DNA of 64,000 nt from contig NZ_FXAY01000005.1 of NCBI RefSeq assembly GCF_900177685.1, forward strand, positions 186,001 to 250,000, read 5' to 3'. Of this stretch, positions 50,425 to 59,273 are shown one piece after another (position 1 is the stretch's first letter; the number at the start of each line of letters is the position of its first letter). Source of the DNA: Agreia pratensis. GTDB lineage: Bacteria > Actinomycetota > Actinomycetes > Actinomycetales > Microbacteriaceae. The notes under the pieces were generated by a model. The model saw only the letters and a program-made list of their open reading frames with translations. It searched no databases and was not told where the DNA came from. Both the position numbers and the translations under genes were made by a program.

Positions 50425-50470
50425 GACCGAAGTCTATGCACCGGCTCGGCAGATAACAGGGACAGATGCA

Positions 50471-50504
50471 GACAGGGGGTACCGGCGCACCGGCACCCCC
50501 TGTC
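50471..50504 (-). terminator. Strong terminator after the GH43 gene
   Basis: A 15-bp stem (GACAGGGGGTACCGG with its near-complement, one mismatch) and a 4-base loop lie 12 bp beyond the stop of the 6.5-kb gene on the minus strand. Confidence 0.8.
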
Positions 50505-50515
50505 CACTGTGGTGA

Positions 50516-53500
50516 CTACTGCGTGCGGCGGCGGCGCAGCACGAACACTGCAGCTCCGGCGATCAGCAGCACGAGTGCTCCAATCCCTGCGAACAGCGCT
50601 CCCGAGCCAGTCTGGCTCAGCAGTCCGCCGCCGTCACCGGCCGCGGGAGCCGCAGGCGTCACGGGCGCGGCAGGCACCGCCTGCACGGTCAGCTTCGCCT
50701 CCGCGAGAGCTCCCGACGTGCTTCCCGCAGCGCGCACGGTGTGCTCCCCGGCGGGTGTCGTGAGCGGGATGCGCACGGTCGCCGTGAAGCGTCCGTCGCT
50801 GTCGGCGTCGGCCGCGCCCAGGAACACCGGGTCGGAGAACAGGGTCAGCTCGACCCGCTCGCCCTCTCCGAATCCACGGCCCGTCACGGTGACCGTGTCG
50901 CCCGCGACCACACCCGACGCGCTCAGGGCGATCGAGGCATCCGGTGTGTCGGGGCCTGAGACGACGACCGACAGCGACCCGGGCGCCGAGGTGTTGCCGG
51001 CCACATCGACCGAGCGGTACTCGAGCAACGTCGAGCCGACCGTGTCGAAGCTGAGCGGCTCGCCGTAGGCGGCCCACTCCCCCGCGTTCCGCCGGTACTC
51101 CAGTGCCGCCACTCCGCTGGTCGCATCGGATGCCGACAGCGTCACGACGACGGGCTGCTCGACCGTGCCGACTGCAGTCGACGGCGAAGCGAGAGCGCTG
51201 ACGCCCGGCGCCGTGCGGTCGACGGGCAGGCTGAGAGAGCCGACAGACGACTCCACCGGAGATCCCCCTACGCTCGCCCGATACTCGAGAGTGCGAGTGC
51301 CGTCTTCAGGCAGTGAGACGGGCGCCGTGTAGGCCGTCCACTCGCCGCCGTCGATGCGGTACTGCAGGTCTGCCGGCGCATCCGAGCCCAACGTCAGGCT
51401 CACGACCGGCGCCGTGCGGTACCAGCCCGCGGAGCCATCCGGTGAGCCCGGGGCGGTCGTGGCGATCACGCTCGGAGCCTCGGGGTCGACGTCGTCTCCC
51501 ACGACGACGCGGATCTTCACCGCGGCGTTCTCGGGAGCCAACTCCTCGTCGGCAGCCATCGCGAACACCGGCAGGCCGGTGGCCGTCCAGTGCACCAGGG
51601 CGGCGCGGGCGTGCCTGCGGGGGTCGAACAGACCCGCATCAGTCGCCTCGCCCGGGTTCGACGAGTCGTTCACGGTTCGCGAGTGGTAGACGATCACGGG
51701 GTTGCCGAATTCGTCGACGGTGAACGAGTTGTGGCCCGGGCCCACCTGTCCGGGAACGTCGTCGGTCGTGAGCAGCGGGTAGGGGTTCTTCGCCCACGAC
51801 GCCGGGTTCATCAGGTCGGCCGCAGCATCCGCGGTGAGCACGCCCACGCAGTATTTGTCGTCGACGGTCGCCGCCGAGAAGGCGATGACGATCTTGCCGT
51901 TCTTCTTGATCACGGCCGGGCCCTCGTCGATCGAGTCGCCGTTGTTCTTCTCCCACGCCAGGGTCGGCGCGGAGAGCAGAATCGACTGCGAGATCAGCTG
52001 ATTCGGGTTGGCCGGGTCGATCTCGGCCATGCGCAGCGTCGATCCGATGGCGGGCTTCTCGGCCCAGACCACGTAGTGCTTGCCGGCCTCCTCGAAGTGC
52101 GTCATGTCGAGCGAGAAGCTCGTGAACGCGGAGCCGTCTCCGGCCGCCGCCTTGACGTAACCGAGGCTCGTCCAGTTCGCCGGATCGAGTGCGGCGTCTC
52201 CGCCGAACTCATCGCCGGTGAACTTGAGCATCGCGGGCCGGATGTCGAAGCCGCTCGTGCGTCCGGCCGTGAACAGGATGTACCAGTCGTCACCGATCTT
52301 CTCGAGCTCGGGTGCCCAGATGTAGCGGTTGAGAGCAGGATCGGTGTTCTCGTGCCAGATGGTGGACTCAGGTGCGTTCTTCAACCCCTGGATCGTGTCC
52401 GCGCTGCGCAGCACGATGCGGTCGTAGCCGTTCGGGTCGTCGGCACGGGTCATCGGGTAGGAGCCGGTGAAGTAGTACTTGCCGTCGTCTCCGAGGGTGA
52501 CGTCGGGGTCGGCGCGGCGCTCCACCAGCGGGTCGGGGAAGGACGGTCGCGTGACCGTTCCGTCGACCGTGTAGGTACCGGGGGCCGCCGTTTTCAGGGC
52601 TGCGAGCTGCTCGGCATTCCAGTCGACGGGCATCGATGAGGTGTCGCCACTCGAGTACTCGACCGTGGCCGTCTCGGGCAGCGCGGGGGTCTCGCCCTCG
52701 CCGATCTTCACGTCACCGAACGACTGCACTCCGGTGTTCACCACGCGCCCGTAGGTCTTCTGGACGCTCGCGTACTCGGCGGCGGTCACGCCGATGCTCG
52801 AGGCTCCGGATGCTCCGGAGGGGAAGTCTCCGGAGCTGTCGGGCGCAGCAGGCGTGAGCTCTGTGGCCCCCGCCGGCGAGCTGAATGTCACGAAGTCGGA
52901 GGTCGTCACCTCGAAGCGCGCCCCACCCTGGGCCGTGTAGCCCACGCGGTAGGCGCCGATGCCGTTGTCGTACACAGCCGAGACAGCGGTGGCCGAGACG
53001 ATCGACGGCACGAACGACACGAGACGCTCATTCGTGAACGAGGTCAGGTCGGCCGCGTCGTACACATAGAGGCGCGACCCCTGACCGTTCTCGATCGCGA
53101 CCAGACGGAAGGTTCCGTCCGGTGCGCGCAGCAGCACGGGCGGGCCGAACTTCGTTGCGCCGAGCGTCGGGTAGAGGATCCCGCGACCCTTGTTCAGGCC
53201 CGTGTAGTCCCCCTCCGCAGCATCCGGCGACGAAGACGCCGCGAGGTGCAGCACGTCGGTGCGGTTCGTGTCGCCGTCGACGATGTACGAGCCGATGCGA
53301 CCGGCATCCTGGGCCAGCACAGAGACAGCGAACTCGCGGGTCGCGGTGAGCTCGCCCAGCGTGAAGGTCGCCGTGAGGGTGACCGGCTTCTCGGCCGGCG
53401 CCCGGGTGACCGAGCCGTCGGCCGCGATCGCTGCCGCATCCGATGTCGCCCACGAGACGGCGACCTCGCCGACCGACGTGCGCAGCACAATGTCGTCGCT

Positions 53501-56500
53501 GACGCGGGTGATGGCCAGGTCGTAGCCGTTCGCAGCCACCGCGAGGTTGTTCTGCGGGGTATCGGCGAGAACCGTGAACGGGAACTCCCGGGTGATCGTC
53601 TTGCCGGCCAGCGTGAGCGTGGCCGTGAGCGTCACGGGCACGTCGCCGTCGACGGTCGGGCGGGTCACGGTTCCGTCGGTGGCGATCGTGTCGGGCCGGG
53701 TCGACGCCCACGTGATGGTCGAGCCGTTGCCACCCCGGGCCGCGAGGTCGCGGTCGGTCGTGATGGCTCCGGAGCCCGGGTTCAACGCTGCGGCGTCTGC
53801 CTCGAGGGCCGCCTGCACGGTGGCGTCGTCGGCCCACGCGTAGTACTCGGCCGAGATCGACGCATCGTCGAGCGCGGTCGTCCAGACCTTCACGTCGCGC
53901 ACTCCGCCCTTGTAGAGGTCGTCGGGGTACGACGACTTGCCGATGTACGACACGAGGTTCGAGCCGAACTGGCTCACCGTTCGTGTGGTCGCGACCGATC
54001 CGATCTTCTTGCCGTTGAAGTAGCCGGTGATGCGGTTCGGCTCGATCACGGTCGTGTACAGGCCCCAGGCGTTGGATGTCGCGGGTCCCGCGATTCCCTG
54101 GCCCGCGTTGGTGGGCGAGATGCCGGCCTCGGTACCCCACGGGGAACCGGGCGAGCTGCCGTTAGTGATGACCGACTTGAACAGACCGCTCGGGTTTTTG
54201 GGATTCAGCAGCCAGTACTGGGCCGGCGGGTTGCTCGCGGAGCCGAAGAACATGGCCGCGTAGTTTCCGGATGCCCGATCGTTGCGCAGCCAGGTCGAGA
54301 TGGTCAGGGTGTCGCGGCCGTCGAACAGGCCGGTGGGCAGCTGCACGTACGCTCCGCTGCTGCTGCTCGAGCCGCCCGGAAGAGCGAGCTCGGGACCGGT
54401 CACCTTGGCGCCCGTTCCCTTGATCACACCGTCGTTCCCGTAGGGAGACGAGTCGGGTACGGTCGTGCCGGATGTCTTCGAGAAGTCGTAGTGCAGACGC
54501 AGATCGCCCTGTGCTGCGGCGACCTTGATCGTGGCGGTGACGGCACGGGCGACACTCGTCACCTCGCCCTTCACGGTGATCGTCTGCGCGGTGTCGGCGT
54601 AGCCGGCCGGAGTCTTCTCCCAGGTGACGGGCAGGTCCTGCTGCGAGCCATCGGCGAAGACCACCGTGGCTGTCTTCGGCAGAGCCGCCTCGGTGCCGAC
54701 CTGAGTGGTGAGTGACACGGGCTTCACCTCGGTGACAGCAGGGAGCATCGCGTCGAAGACCCGCTTCTGCTCCTCTGCCGTGATGGGGAGCACCGTGCCG
54801 TGTCGGGGTGCCGGGTTCGGCAGCGTGTAGTTGGCAGGAATGGTCCAGTCCGCATCTGCCCCGAGCTTCTTCGAGAAGAGCGGAATGTACTTGCGACCGC
54901 TGAACTCATCGACGAAGAGGTAGTAGCCCTCGCCGTTCACGTCACCGGGGTTGGCCTTGACGATGGTCGGGCCCTCCACGGCTCCCGTTCCCGCGTTCTT
55001 GCCGATGCAGCTCTCCTGCAGCGCCCAGGCGCCCGTCGTCGAGGTCTTCGTGGTGACGGCGAGCAGATCGGTCGACGTCTCTTCGAACACGTCGAGGCAG
55101 CCCATCGACTGCGCCTCGTCTTTCGTGAAGCGGTGGTAGGTGTCGCCCTCCTTGATCACGGTGCTGTCGATGCGCGAGACACCCGTGTTCTGCCAAACCT
55201 TCGCCTCGGTGAACGTCTGGAAGTCGCGCGTCGTGGCGTACATCATGACGTTCGGCGCAGAACCGGTGTGGTTGGGGTCGTCGGCCGCGTAGATCTTCGA
55301 CGCCCAGAACACGACGTAGGCACCGAGCGATTCGTCGTAGAACGCCTCGGGCGCCCAGGTGTTTCCTGCCGTGTCGGGCGAGACCTGCACGTGGCGCTGC
55401 TCAGACCAGTTCACGAGGTCGGTCGACTCCCACACCTCGATGAACTTGCTGCCGGTGCGCTGCGAAGCGTCCCAGCTCGTGCCGCCGCCGATCGAGAGAT
55501 CGGTGGCGATCATGTAGAACTTGTCGCCCTCGGGAGAGCGCACGATGAACGGGTCGCGCAGGCCCGTGGTGCTCTTCGTCGACGTGATGGCGGGCTTGCC
55601 GCCGTTCAGGGCGAGCCAGTTGCGAGCGTCGTTGCCGGTGCTGGCTCCGAAGTAGATCTTCTCGCCGGCGACGCTGTCACCGGTGAAGTAGCTGAACAGG
55701 TACGACTCGTACTCCTGCTTCGCCGGCAGGGCGGGAACGGTCGCCGTGAAAGTGCGCGTCAGAGTGGCCTCGCCCTTGGTGGCCGTCGCCGTGAGGGTGA
55801 CGGATGCCGCGGGGTCGCCGTGTGCCGGGCGCGAGACGACGCCGTCGGTGGCGATTCGGGCCGCGTCGTTCGACGCCCACGAGACAGAGACGCCAGAGAC
55901 GCTGGATGCGGGCAGAGTGAGGTTTCCGCGCACGTCGTCGAGGCCGTGCACGACGATCGCGTCGAGCGCGGACTGGGCCGCGTCGCCGTCGGGCGAGGCT
56001 GTGGCCACGACGGTGACGGGAATGGTGCGGGTCACGGTGGCGGCACCGGCCGTGATTGTGGCGGTCAGATCGACCTTCTCCGTGGATGTCGTGCGAGTCA
56101 CGGTTCCGCTTGCCGAGACGACGGCCGGGTTCGACGACGCCCACGTGATGGTCGACTTCGCCGGGCCGGTAGCCGGCAGCGAGAGGTTACCCGTAACGGC
56201 GGAGACGTCGCCGAGCGAGCTCTCGGCCCAGGCTGCGTCGGAGGTCGCGAGCGCGGTCGCAGACTGCGTTGTCAGCTCGCCGATCTCGCTCGTCGACAGT
56301 GCGCGGTTGTAGATGCGGAAGTCGCCGATGAGGCCCTTGAAGGAGTTGTCATCCGCGTAGGCCGAACGACCGATGTAGTTGCGGTTGGTCTTTCCTGCAC
56401 CGATCTGGGCCGGGGTCACGGTAACTCCGGTGTTCTGCATGACCTGGGTGCCGTTCTCATACAGGGTGCCGACGGTCCCCGTCTGCGTGTAGCTCAGGCG

Positions 56501-57010
56501 CTTCCACGTGCCTTTCGCGAGATCGGAGCCCTTCGAGGTGACCTTCTCTCCGCCCCAGGCCGCGGCAGAGATACCCGAGCGGTAGGGGGTCGACGTGGTG
56601 AAGAGGTAGCCGGTGCCCGAGTTCGAGGGGCCGACCGCCAGGTTGCCGAGGTTGTAGAGAAAGTGGTTTCCCTTGAGGCTCGGATCGACCCACGCATCGA
56701 ACGTCACGGTGATCGAGTCGAGTCCCGCAGTGAGGTCGTTCGGCAGCTTCACCGCGTTGCCGCTGCCGGATGCGCCGCCGCCGAAGACGAAGCCGTGACC
56801 GGCGTTCCAGCCTGCCGTGCCCTCGACGGCCGCGGTTCGCCCGTTGCCCGACGAGTCGGCCACCGAGGTGCCCGTCGTCTCGTCGAGCTTGTACCAGGCG
56901 ACCAGACCGTCGTCGATCGACGCAGCCACCGCGGGTGCTGGAGGCGCGGCCAGAAGGGTACTGAAGGCGACCGCGAAGACGGTCAGCATGGCGATTCGGG
57001 ATTTCAGCAT
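50516..57010 (-). CDS. Wall-anchored multidomain arabinosidase: LamG, two GH43 modules, Ig-like repeats, LSQTG sorting signal
   Basis: A 2164-residue secreted protein. Approximate layout: signal peptide 1-30; LamG-type sandwich 31-252 (DDGLVAWYKLDETTGTSVAD); two Ig-like domains; first GH43 propeller ~430-755 (GLRDPFIVR, NTWAPEAFYD, EGPTIVK); Ig-like; second LamG ~833-1060; two Ig-like; a third propeller-like part ~1237-1390; Ig-like; second GH43 ~1493-1827 (RADPDVTLGDDGKYYF, YIWAPELEKI, SIDEGPAVIKK); two Ig-like repeats with AALEYRRNAGEWAAYG; a TIG-like domain; and LSQTG + hydrophobic helix + RRRRTQ. GH43 enzymes cleave arabinofuranosides. ATG 57010 follows ACGGAG. It lies downstream of a furanose importer in the same direction. 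Confidence 0.93.
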   Translation of the reverse strand: MLKSRIAMLTVFAVAFSTLLAAPPAPAVAASIDDGLVAWYKLDETTGTSVADSSGNGRTAAVEGTAGWNAGHGFVFGGGASGSGNAVKLPNDLTAGLDSITVTFDAWVDPSLKGNHFLYNLGNLAVGPSNSGTGYLFTTSTPYRSGISAAAWGGEKVTSKGSDLAKGTWKRLSYTQTGTVGTLYENGTQVMQNTGVTVTPAQIGAGKTNRNYIGRSAYADDNSFKGLIGDFRIYNRALSTSEIGELTTQSATALATSDAAWAESSLGDVSAVTGNLSLPATGPAKSTITWASSNPAVVSASGTVTRTTSTEKVDLTATITAGAATVTRTIPVTVVATASPDGDAAQSALDAIVVHGLDDVRGNLTLPASSVSGVSVSWASNDAARIATDGVVSRPAHGDPAASVTLTATATKGEATLTRTFTATVPALPAKQEYESYLFSYFTGDSVAGEKIYFGASTGNDARNWLALNGGKPAITSTKSTTGLRDPFIVRSPEGDKFYMIATDLSIGGGTSWDASQRTGSKFIEVWESTDLVNWSEQRHVQVSPDTAGNTWAPEAFYDESLGAYVVFWASKIYAADDPNHTGSAPNVMMYATTRDFQTFTEAKVWQNTGVSRIDSTVIKEGDTYHRFTKDEAQSMGCLDVFEETSTDLLAVTTKTSTTGAWALQESCIGKNAGTGAVEGPTIVKANPGDVNGEGYYLFVDEFSGRKYIPLFSKKLGADADWTIPANYTLPNPAPRHGTVLPITAEEQKRVFDAMLPAVTEVKPVSLTTQVGTEAALPKTATVVFADGSQQDLPVTWEKTPAGYADTAQTITVKGEVTSVARAVTATIKVAAAQGDLRLHYDFSKTSGTTVPDSSPYGNDGVIKGTGAKVTGPELALPGGSSSSSGAYVQLPTGLFDGRDTLTISTWLRNDRASGNYAAMFFGSASNPPAQYWLLNPKNPSGLFKSVITNGSSPGSPWGTEAGISPTNAGQGIAGPATSNAWGLYTTVIEPNRITGYFNGKKIGSVATTRTVSQFGSNLVSYIGKSSYPDDLYKGGVRDVKVWTTALDDASISAEYYAWADDATVQAALEADAAALNPGSGAITTDRDLAARGGNGSTITWASTRPDTIATDGTVTRPTVDGDVPVTLTATLTLAGKTITREFPFTVLADTPQNNLAVAANGYDLAITRVSDDIVLRTSVGEVAVSWATSDAAAIAADGSVTRAPAEKPVTLTATFTLGELTATREFAVSVLAQDAGRIGSYIVDGDTNRTDVLHLAASSSPDAAEGDYTGLNKGRGILYPTLGATKFGPPVLLRAPDGTFRLVAIENGQGSRLYVYDAADLTSFTNERLVSFVPSIVSATAVSAVYDNGIGAYRVGYTAQGGARFEVTTSDFVTFSSPAGATELTPAAPDSSGDFPSGASGASSIGVTAAEYASVQKTYGRVVNTGVQSFGDVKIGEGETPALPETATVEYSSGDTSSMPVDWNAEQLAALKTAAPGTYTVDGTVTRPSFPDPLVERRADPDVTLGDDGKYYFTGSYPMTRADDPNGYDRIVLRSADTIQGLKNAPESTIWHENTDPALNRYIWAPELEKIGDDWYILFTAGRTSGFDIRPAMLKFTGDEFGGDAALDPANWTSLGYVKAAAGDGSAFTSFSLDMTHFEEAGKHYVVWAEKPAIGSTLRMAEIDPANPNQLISQSILLSAPTLAWEKNNGDSIDEGPAVIKKNGKIVIAFSAATVDDKYCVGVLTADAAADLMNPASWAKNPYPLLTTDDVPGQVGPGHNSFTVDEFGNPVIVYHSRTVNDSSNPGEATDAGLFDPRRHARAALVHWTATGLPVFAMAADEELAPENAAVKIRVVVGDDVDPEAPSVIATTAPGSPDGSAGWYRTAPVVSLTLGSDAPADLQYRIDGGEWTAYTAPVSLPEDGTRTLEYRASVGGSPVESSVGSLSLPVDRTAPGVSALASPSTAVGTVEQPVVVTLSASDATSGVAALEYRRNAGEWAAYGEPLSFDTVGSTLLEYRSVDVAGNTSAPGSLSVVVSGPDTPDASIALSASGVVAGDTVTVTGRGFGEGERVELTLFSDPVFLGAADADSDGRFTATVRIPLTTPAGEHTVRAAGSTSGALAEAKLTVQAVPAAPVTPAAPAAGDGGGLLSQTGSGALFAGIGALVLLIAGAAVFVLRRRRTQ

Positions 57011-57055
57011 GAACTCACTCCGTTGTGGGTTTTCTCGGCAGAACACTTTTTTCGT

Positions 57056-57153
57056 TGATCGAGTAGCCCGCGAGGAACGAGCGGGCGTATCGAGATCACC
57101 GCGAGGGTGATCTCGATACGCGCTGCTCCTTCGTCGCGAGCGCTACTCGATCA
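57056..57153. repeat. GATCGAGTAG-type palindromic repeat
   Basis: A 98-bp element. Outer arms TGATCGAGTAGC and GCTACTCGATCA are perfectly inverted, and an inner stem CGTATCGAGATCACC with its complement has a 5-base loop (57086-57120). It lies between the GH43 start and the YjfF stop. No U-tract follows. It could serve as a terminator or a mobile REP-like sequence. Confidence 0.8.
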
Positions 57154-57168
57154 GCGCAGGAGTGCGGA

Positions 57169-58209
57169 TCAGGTCTTGCGTTTACGTGAGACGACGAGCC
57201 TCTGCAGCAGCACGAAGACGAGCAGGATCGCGCCGGTGATGATGGTGGTCGCCTCAGGCGGGATACTGCCGTCGCGAGTGATGAGCACGTTCATCAGGCC
57301 CAGAACGAGTGCGCCGATGACCGAGCCGAGCACAAAGCCGGCGCCACCGGTGAGCAGGGTTCCTCCGATGATGACGGCGGCGATCGCGTCGAGCTCCCAG
57401 CCCACGCCCGTGATGTTCTGCGCGATTCCGAGCTTCGACGTGTAGACCACGGCAGCGAGGCCGGCGAGCGTTCCGCTGATGATGTAGATCGCGAGCTTGG
57501 TGCGCACGACGGGCAGACCCATCAGCGTCGCCGACTGCTCGGATCCGCCGATCGCGTAGACCGTGCGTCCGAAGCGCGTCTTGTGCAGCACATAGAAGGC
57601 GATGATCACGACGACCGCTGCGATGATCACGTTCGGGGTGGTGACGAGGTCGTTGATCTTCGGGCCGTCGATCACCTTGATCTCGGTCGACAGAGTGCGG
57701 ATGGGCGACTCGTCGGCCAGGCGCTCGGGCGTGGTCGAGAGCATGGATGCGAGACCACGGGCCAGAAACATCATCGCGAGCGTCGCGATGAACGGTTGCA
57801 CATTGAAGTACTGGATCAGGATTCCCGACGCCGCGCCGAAGGCCGAGCCGATGAGGATCATCAGAACGATGACCACGAACGGATTCCAGCCCGAATTGGC
57901 GAGCATCACTCCCACGAGACTGCTGATGGCGATGATGGCACCGACAGAGAGGTCTACTCCACCGGTGAGGATCACGAAGGTGAGTCCGACCGCCAGGATG
58001 ATCAGGTAGGCGTTGTTGATGAAGAGGTTCGACAGCGTCGAGAACTGCAGGATGCGGCCGTAGGCGATCTCGCCGTAGATGATCATGCCCACGAAGATCA
58101 CGATGGCGGCCAGGGTCGGCAGCGTCTCGAGGTTGGGCTTGAGGCGATTCACGAGCGACGGGGTGTGCGGGCTCTGGGGCGCGCTCGGGCGTTCGATGAC
58201 GGAGGTCAT
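57169..58209 (-). CDS. yjfF: YjfF-type furanose ABC transporter permease
   Basis: A 346-residue permease with eight or so helices. LIILAVGLTFVILTGGVDLS and AIIAISSLVGVML match the RbsC/YjfF family, and GGTLLTGGAGFVLGSVIGAL the conserved C-terminal part. Start ATG 58209; the frame open upstream overlaps the ytfT gene and is not used. It overlaps ytfT by 4 bp. With YtfT it forms the channel of a galactofuranose/arabinofuranose-type importer. Confidence 0.92.
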   Translation of the reverse strand: MTSVIERPSAPQSPHTPSLVNRLKPNLETLPTLAAIVIFVGMIIYGEIAYGRILQFSTLSNLFINNAYLIILAVGLTFVILTGGVDLSVGAIIAISSLVGVMLANSGWNPFVVIVLMILIGSAFGAASGILIQYFNVQPFIATLAMMFLARGLASMLSTTPERLADESPIRTLSTEIKVIDGPKINDLVTTPNVIIAAVVVIIAFYVLHKTRFGRTVYAIGGSEQSATLMGLPVVRTKLAIYIISGTLAGLAAVVYTSKLGIAQNITGVGWELDAIAAVIIGGTLLTGGAGFVLGSVIGALVLGLMNVLITRDGSIPPEATTIITGAILLVFVLLQRLVVSRKRKT

Positions 58210-59273
58210 GCCGACACCGCCTCCTTTCGTGGCGTGCTGGTTCTGGCACGACGCTGGCTGAAGAGTGCGCGTACACGCTGCGATTGCAGGAGGCAGATCG
58301 CCACGATGACGATGGCCTTGAACGCGGGGGTCGCCGACGACGGGATGGCGAGGAACACGATGGTCTTGTCGAGCGTGGCGATCAGTAGAGCGCCGATCAC
58401 GCTGCCGGTGAGCGAGAACTTGCCGCCGGCCAGCGAGGTGCCGCCGATGACCACGGCGAGGATCGCATCCATCTCGGAAGAGAAGCCGGTCTTGGCCACC
58501 TCGACGGTCATCACGCTGGCGGTGCTGAAGATTCCTGCCACTCCGGCCAGAACGGCGCTCAGGATGTAGACGAAGATCAGCAGGCCGACAGGTCGGATGC
58601 CCGCCATGCGTGCGGCCTTGGGATTGATGCCGATCGATTCGATCATCAGGCCGAGTGCACTGCGGCGCACCAGCAGCGCGACGAGCGCCACGATCACCGC
58701 TCCGATCACGAAGACGACGGGAAAGCCGAGGACGGTGCCGTTGGCGATCCAACGGAAGAACTCGTTGCTGGCCGAGGTGTTCTGGCCGGAGGTGATGACC
58801 TTGGCGAGTCCTCTACCGGCCAGCATCATGATCAGCGTGGTGATGAACGGCTGGAGCCCCACGATCGAGACGAGCACACCGTTGATCAGGCCGAGGAAGG
58901 CGCTGATGCCGAGGGCGAGCGCGATGGCCATAAGAGCGGAGCCGAGCGATCCGTCGCCGGCATCGTGCATGAACTCCATCGACACCGCTCCGGAGACGGC
59001 CATGACCGAACCGACCGACAGGTCGATGCCCCGTGTAGCGATGACCAGGGTCATGCCCACGGCGATCATCATGATCGGCGCGCTGGCGCGAAGGATGTCG
59101 ATGAGGTTTCCCGAGAGATCGCCGGTGACGGCGTTGACCGAGATGCCGAGATACGACGGGTCTTTGATGAGGTTGATGATCAGCAGCAGCACGAGAGCCG
59201 CGATAGCCCAGATGTAGGGCTGCTTGACGCTGGTCTTCACGAAGGACGCTGCGCCCGATGGGGGGTTCGACAT
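58206..59273 (-). CDS. ytfT: YtfT-type furanose ABC transporter permease
   Basis: A 355-residue permease. SAPIMMIAVGMTLVIATRGI and DLSVGSVMAVSGAVS are the family motif; GVAGIFSTASVMTV and VVIGGTSLAGGKFSLTGS are the later conserved parts. ATG 59273 overlaps the ATPase stop by one base. It is the partner of YjfF. Confidence 0.92.
   Translation of the reverse strand: MSNPPSGAASFVKTSVKQPYIWAIAALVLLLIINLIKDPSYLGISVNAVTGDLSGNLIDILRASAPIMMIAVGMTLVIATRGIDLSVGSVMAVSGAVSMEFMHDAGDGSLGSALMAIALALGISAFLGLINGVLVSIVGLQPFITTLIMMLAGRGLAKVITSGQNTSASNEFFRWIANGTVLGFPVVFVIGAVIVALVALLVRRSALGLMIESIGINPKAARMAGIRPVGLLIFVYILSAVLAGVAGIFSTASVMTVEVAKTGFSSEMDAILAVVIGGTSLAGGKFSLTGSVIGALLIATLDKTIVFLAIPSSATPAFKAIVIVAICLLQSQRVRALFSQRRARTSTPRKEAVSA

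Noticed and set aside
54800-57058. A 752-residue plus-strand open frame opposite the GH43 gene
   Set aside because: Arg/Gly/Val-rich shadow of the real minus-strand gene with no family features.
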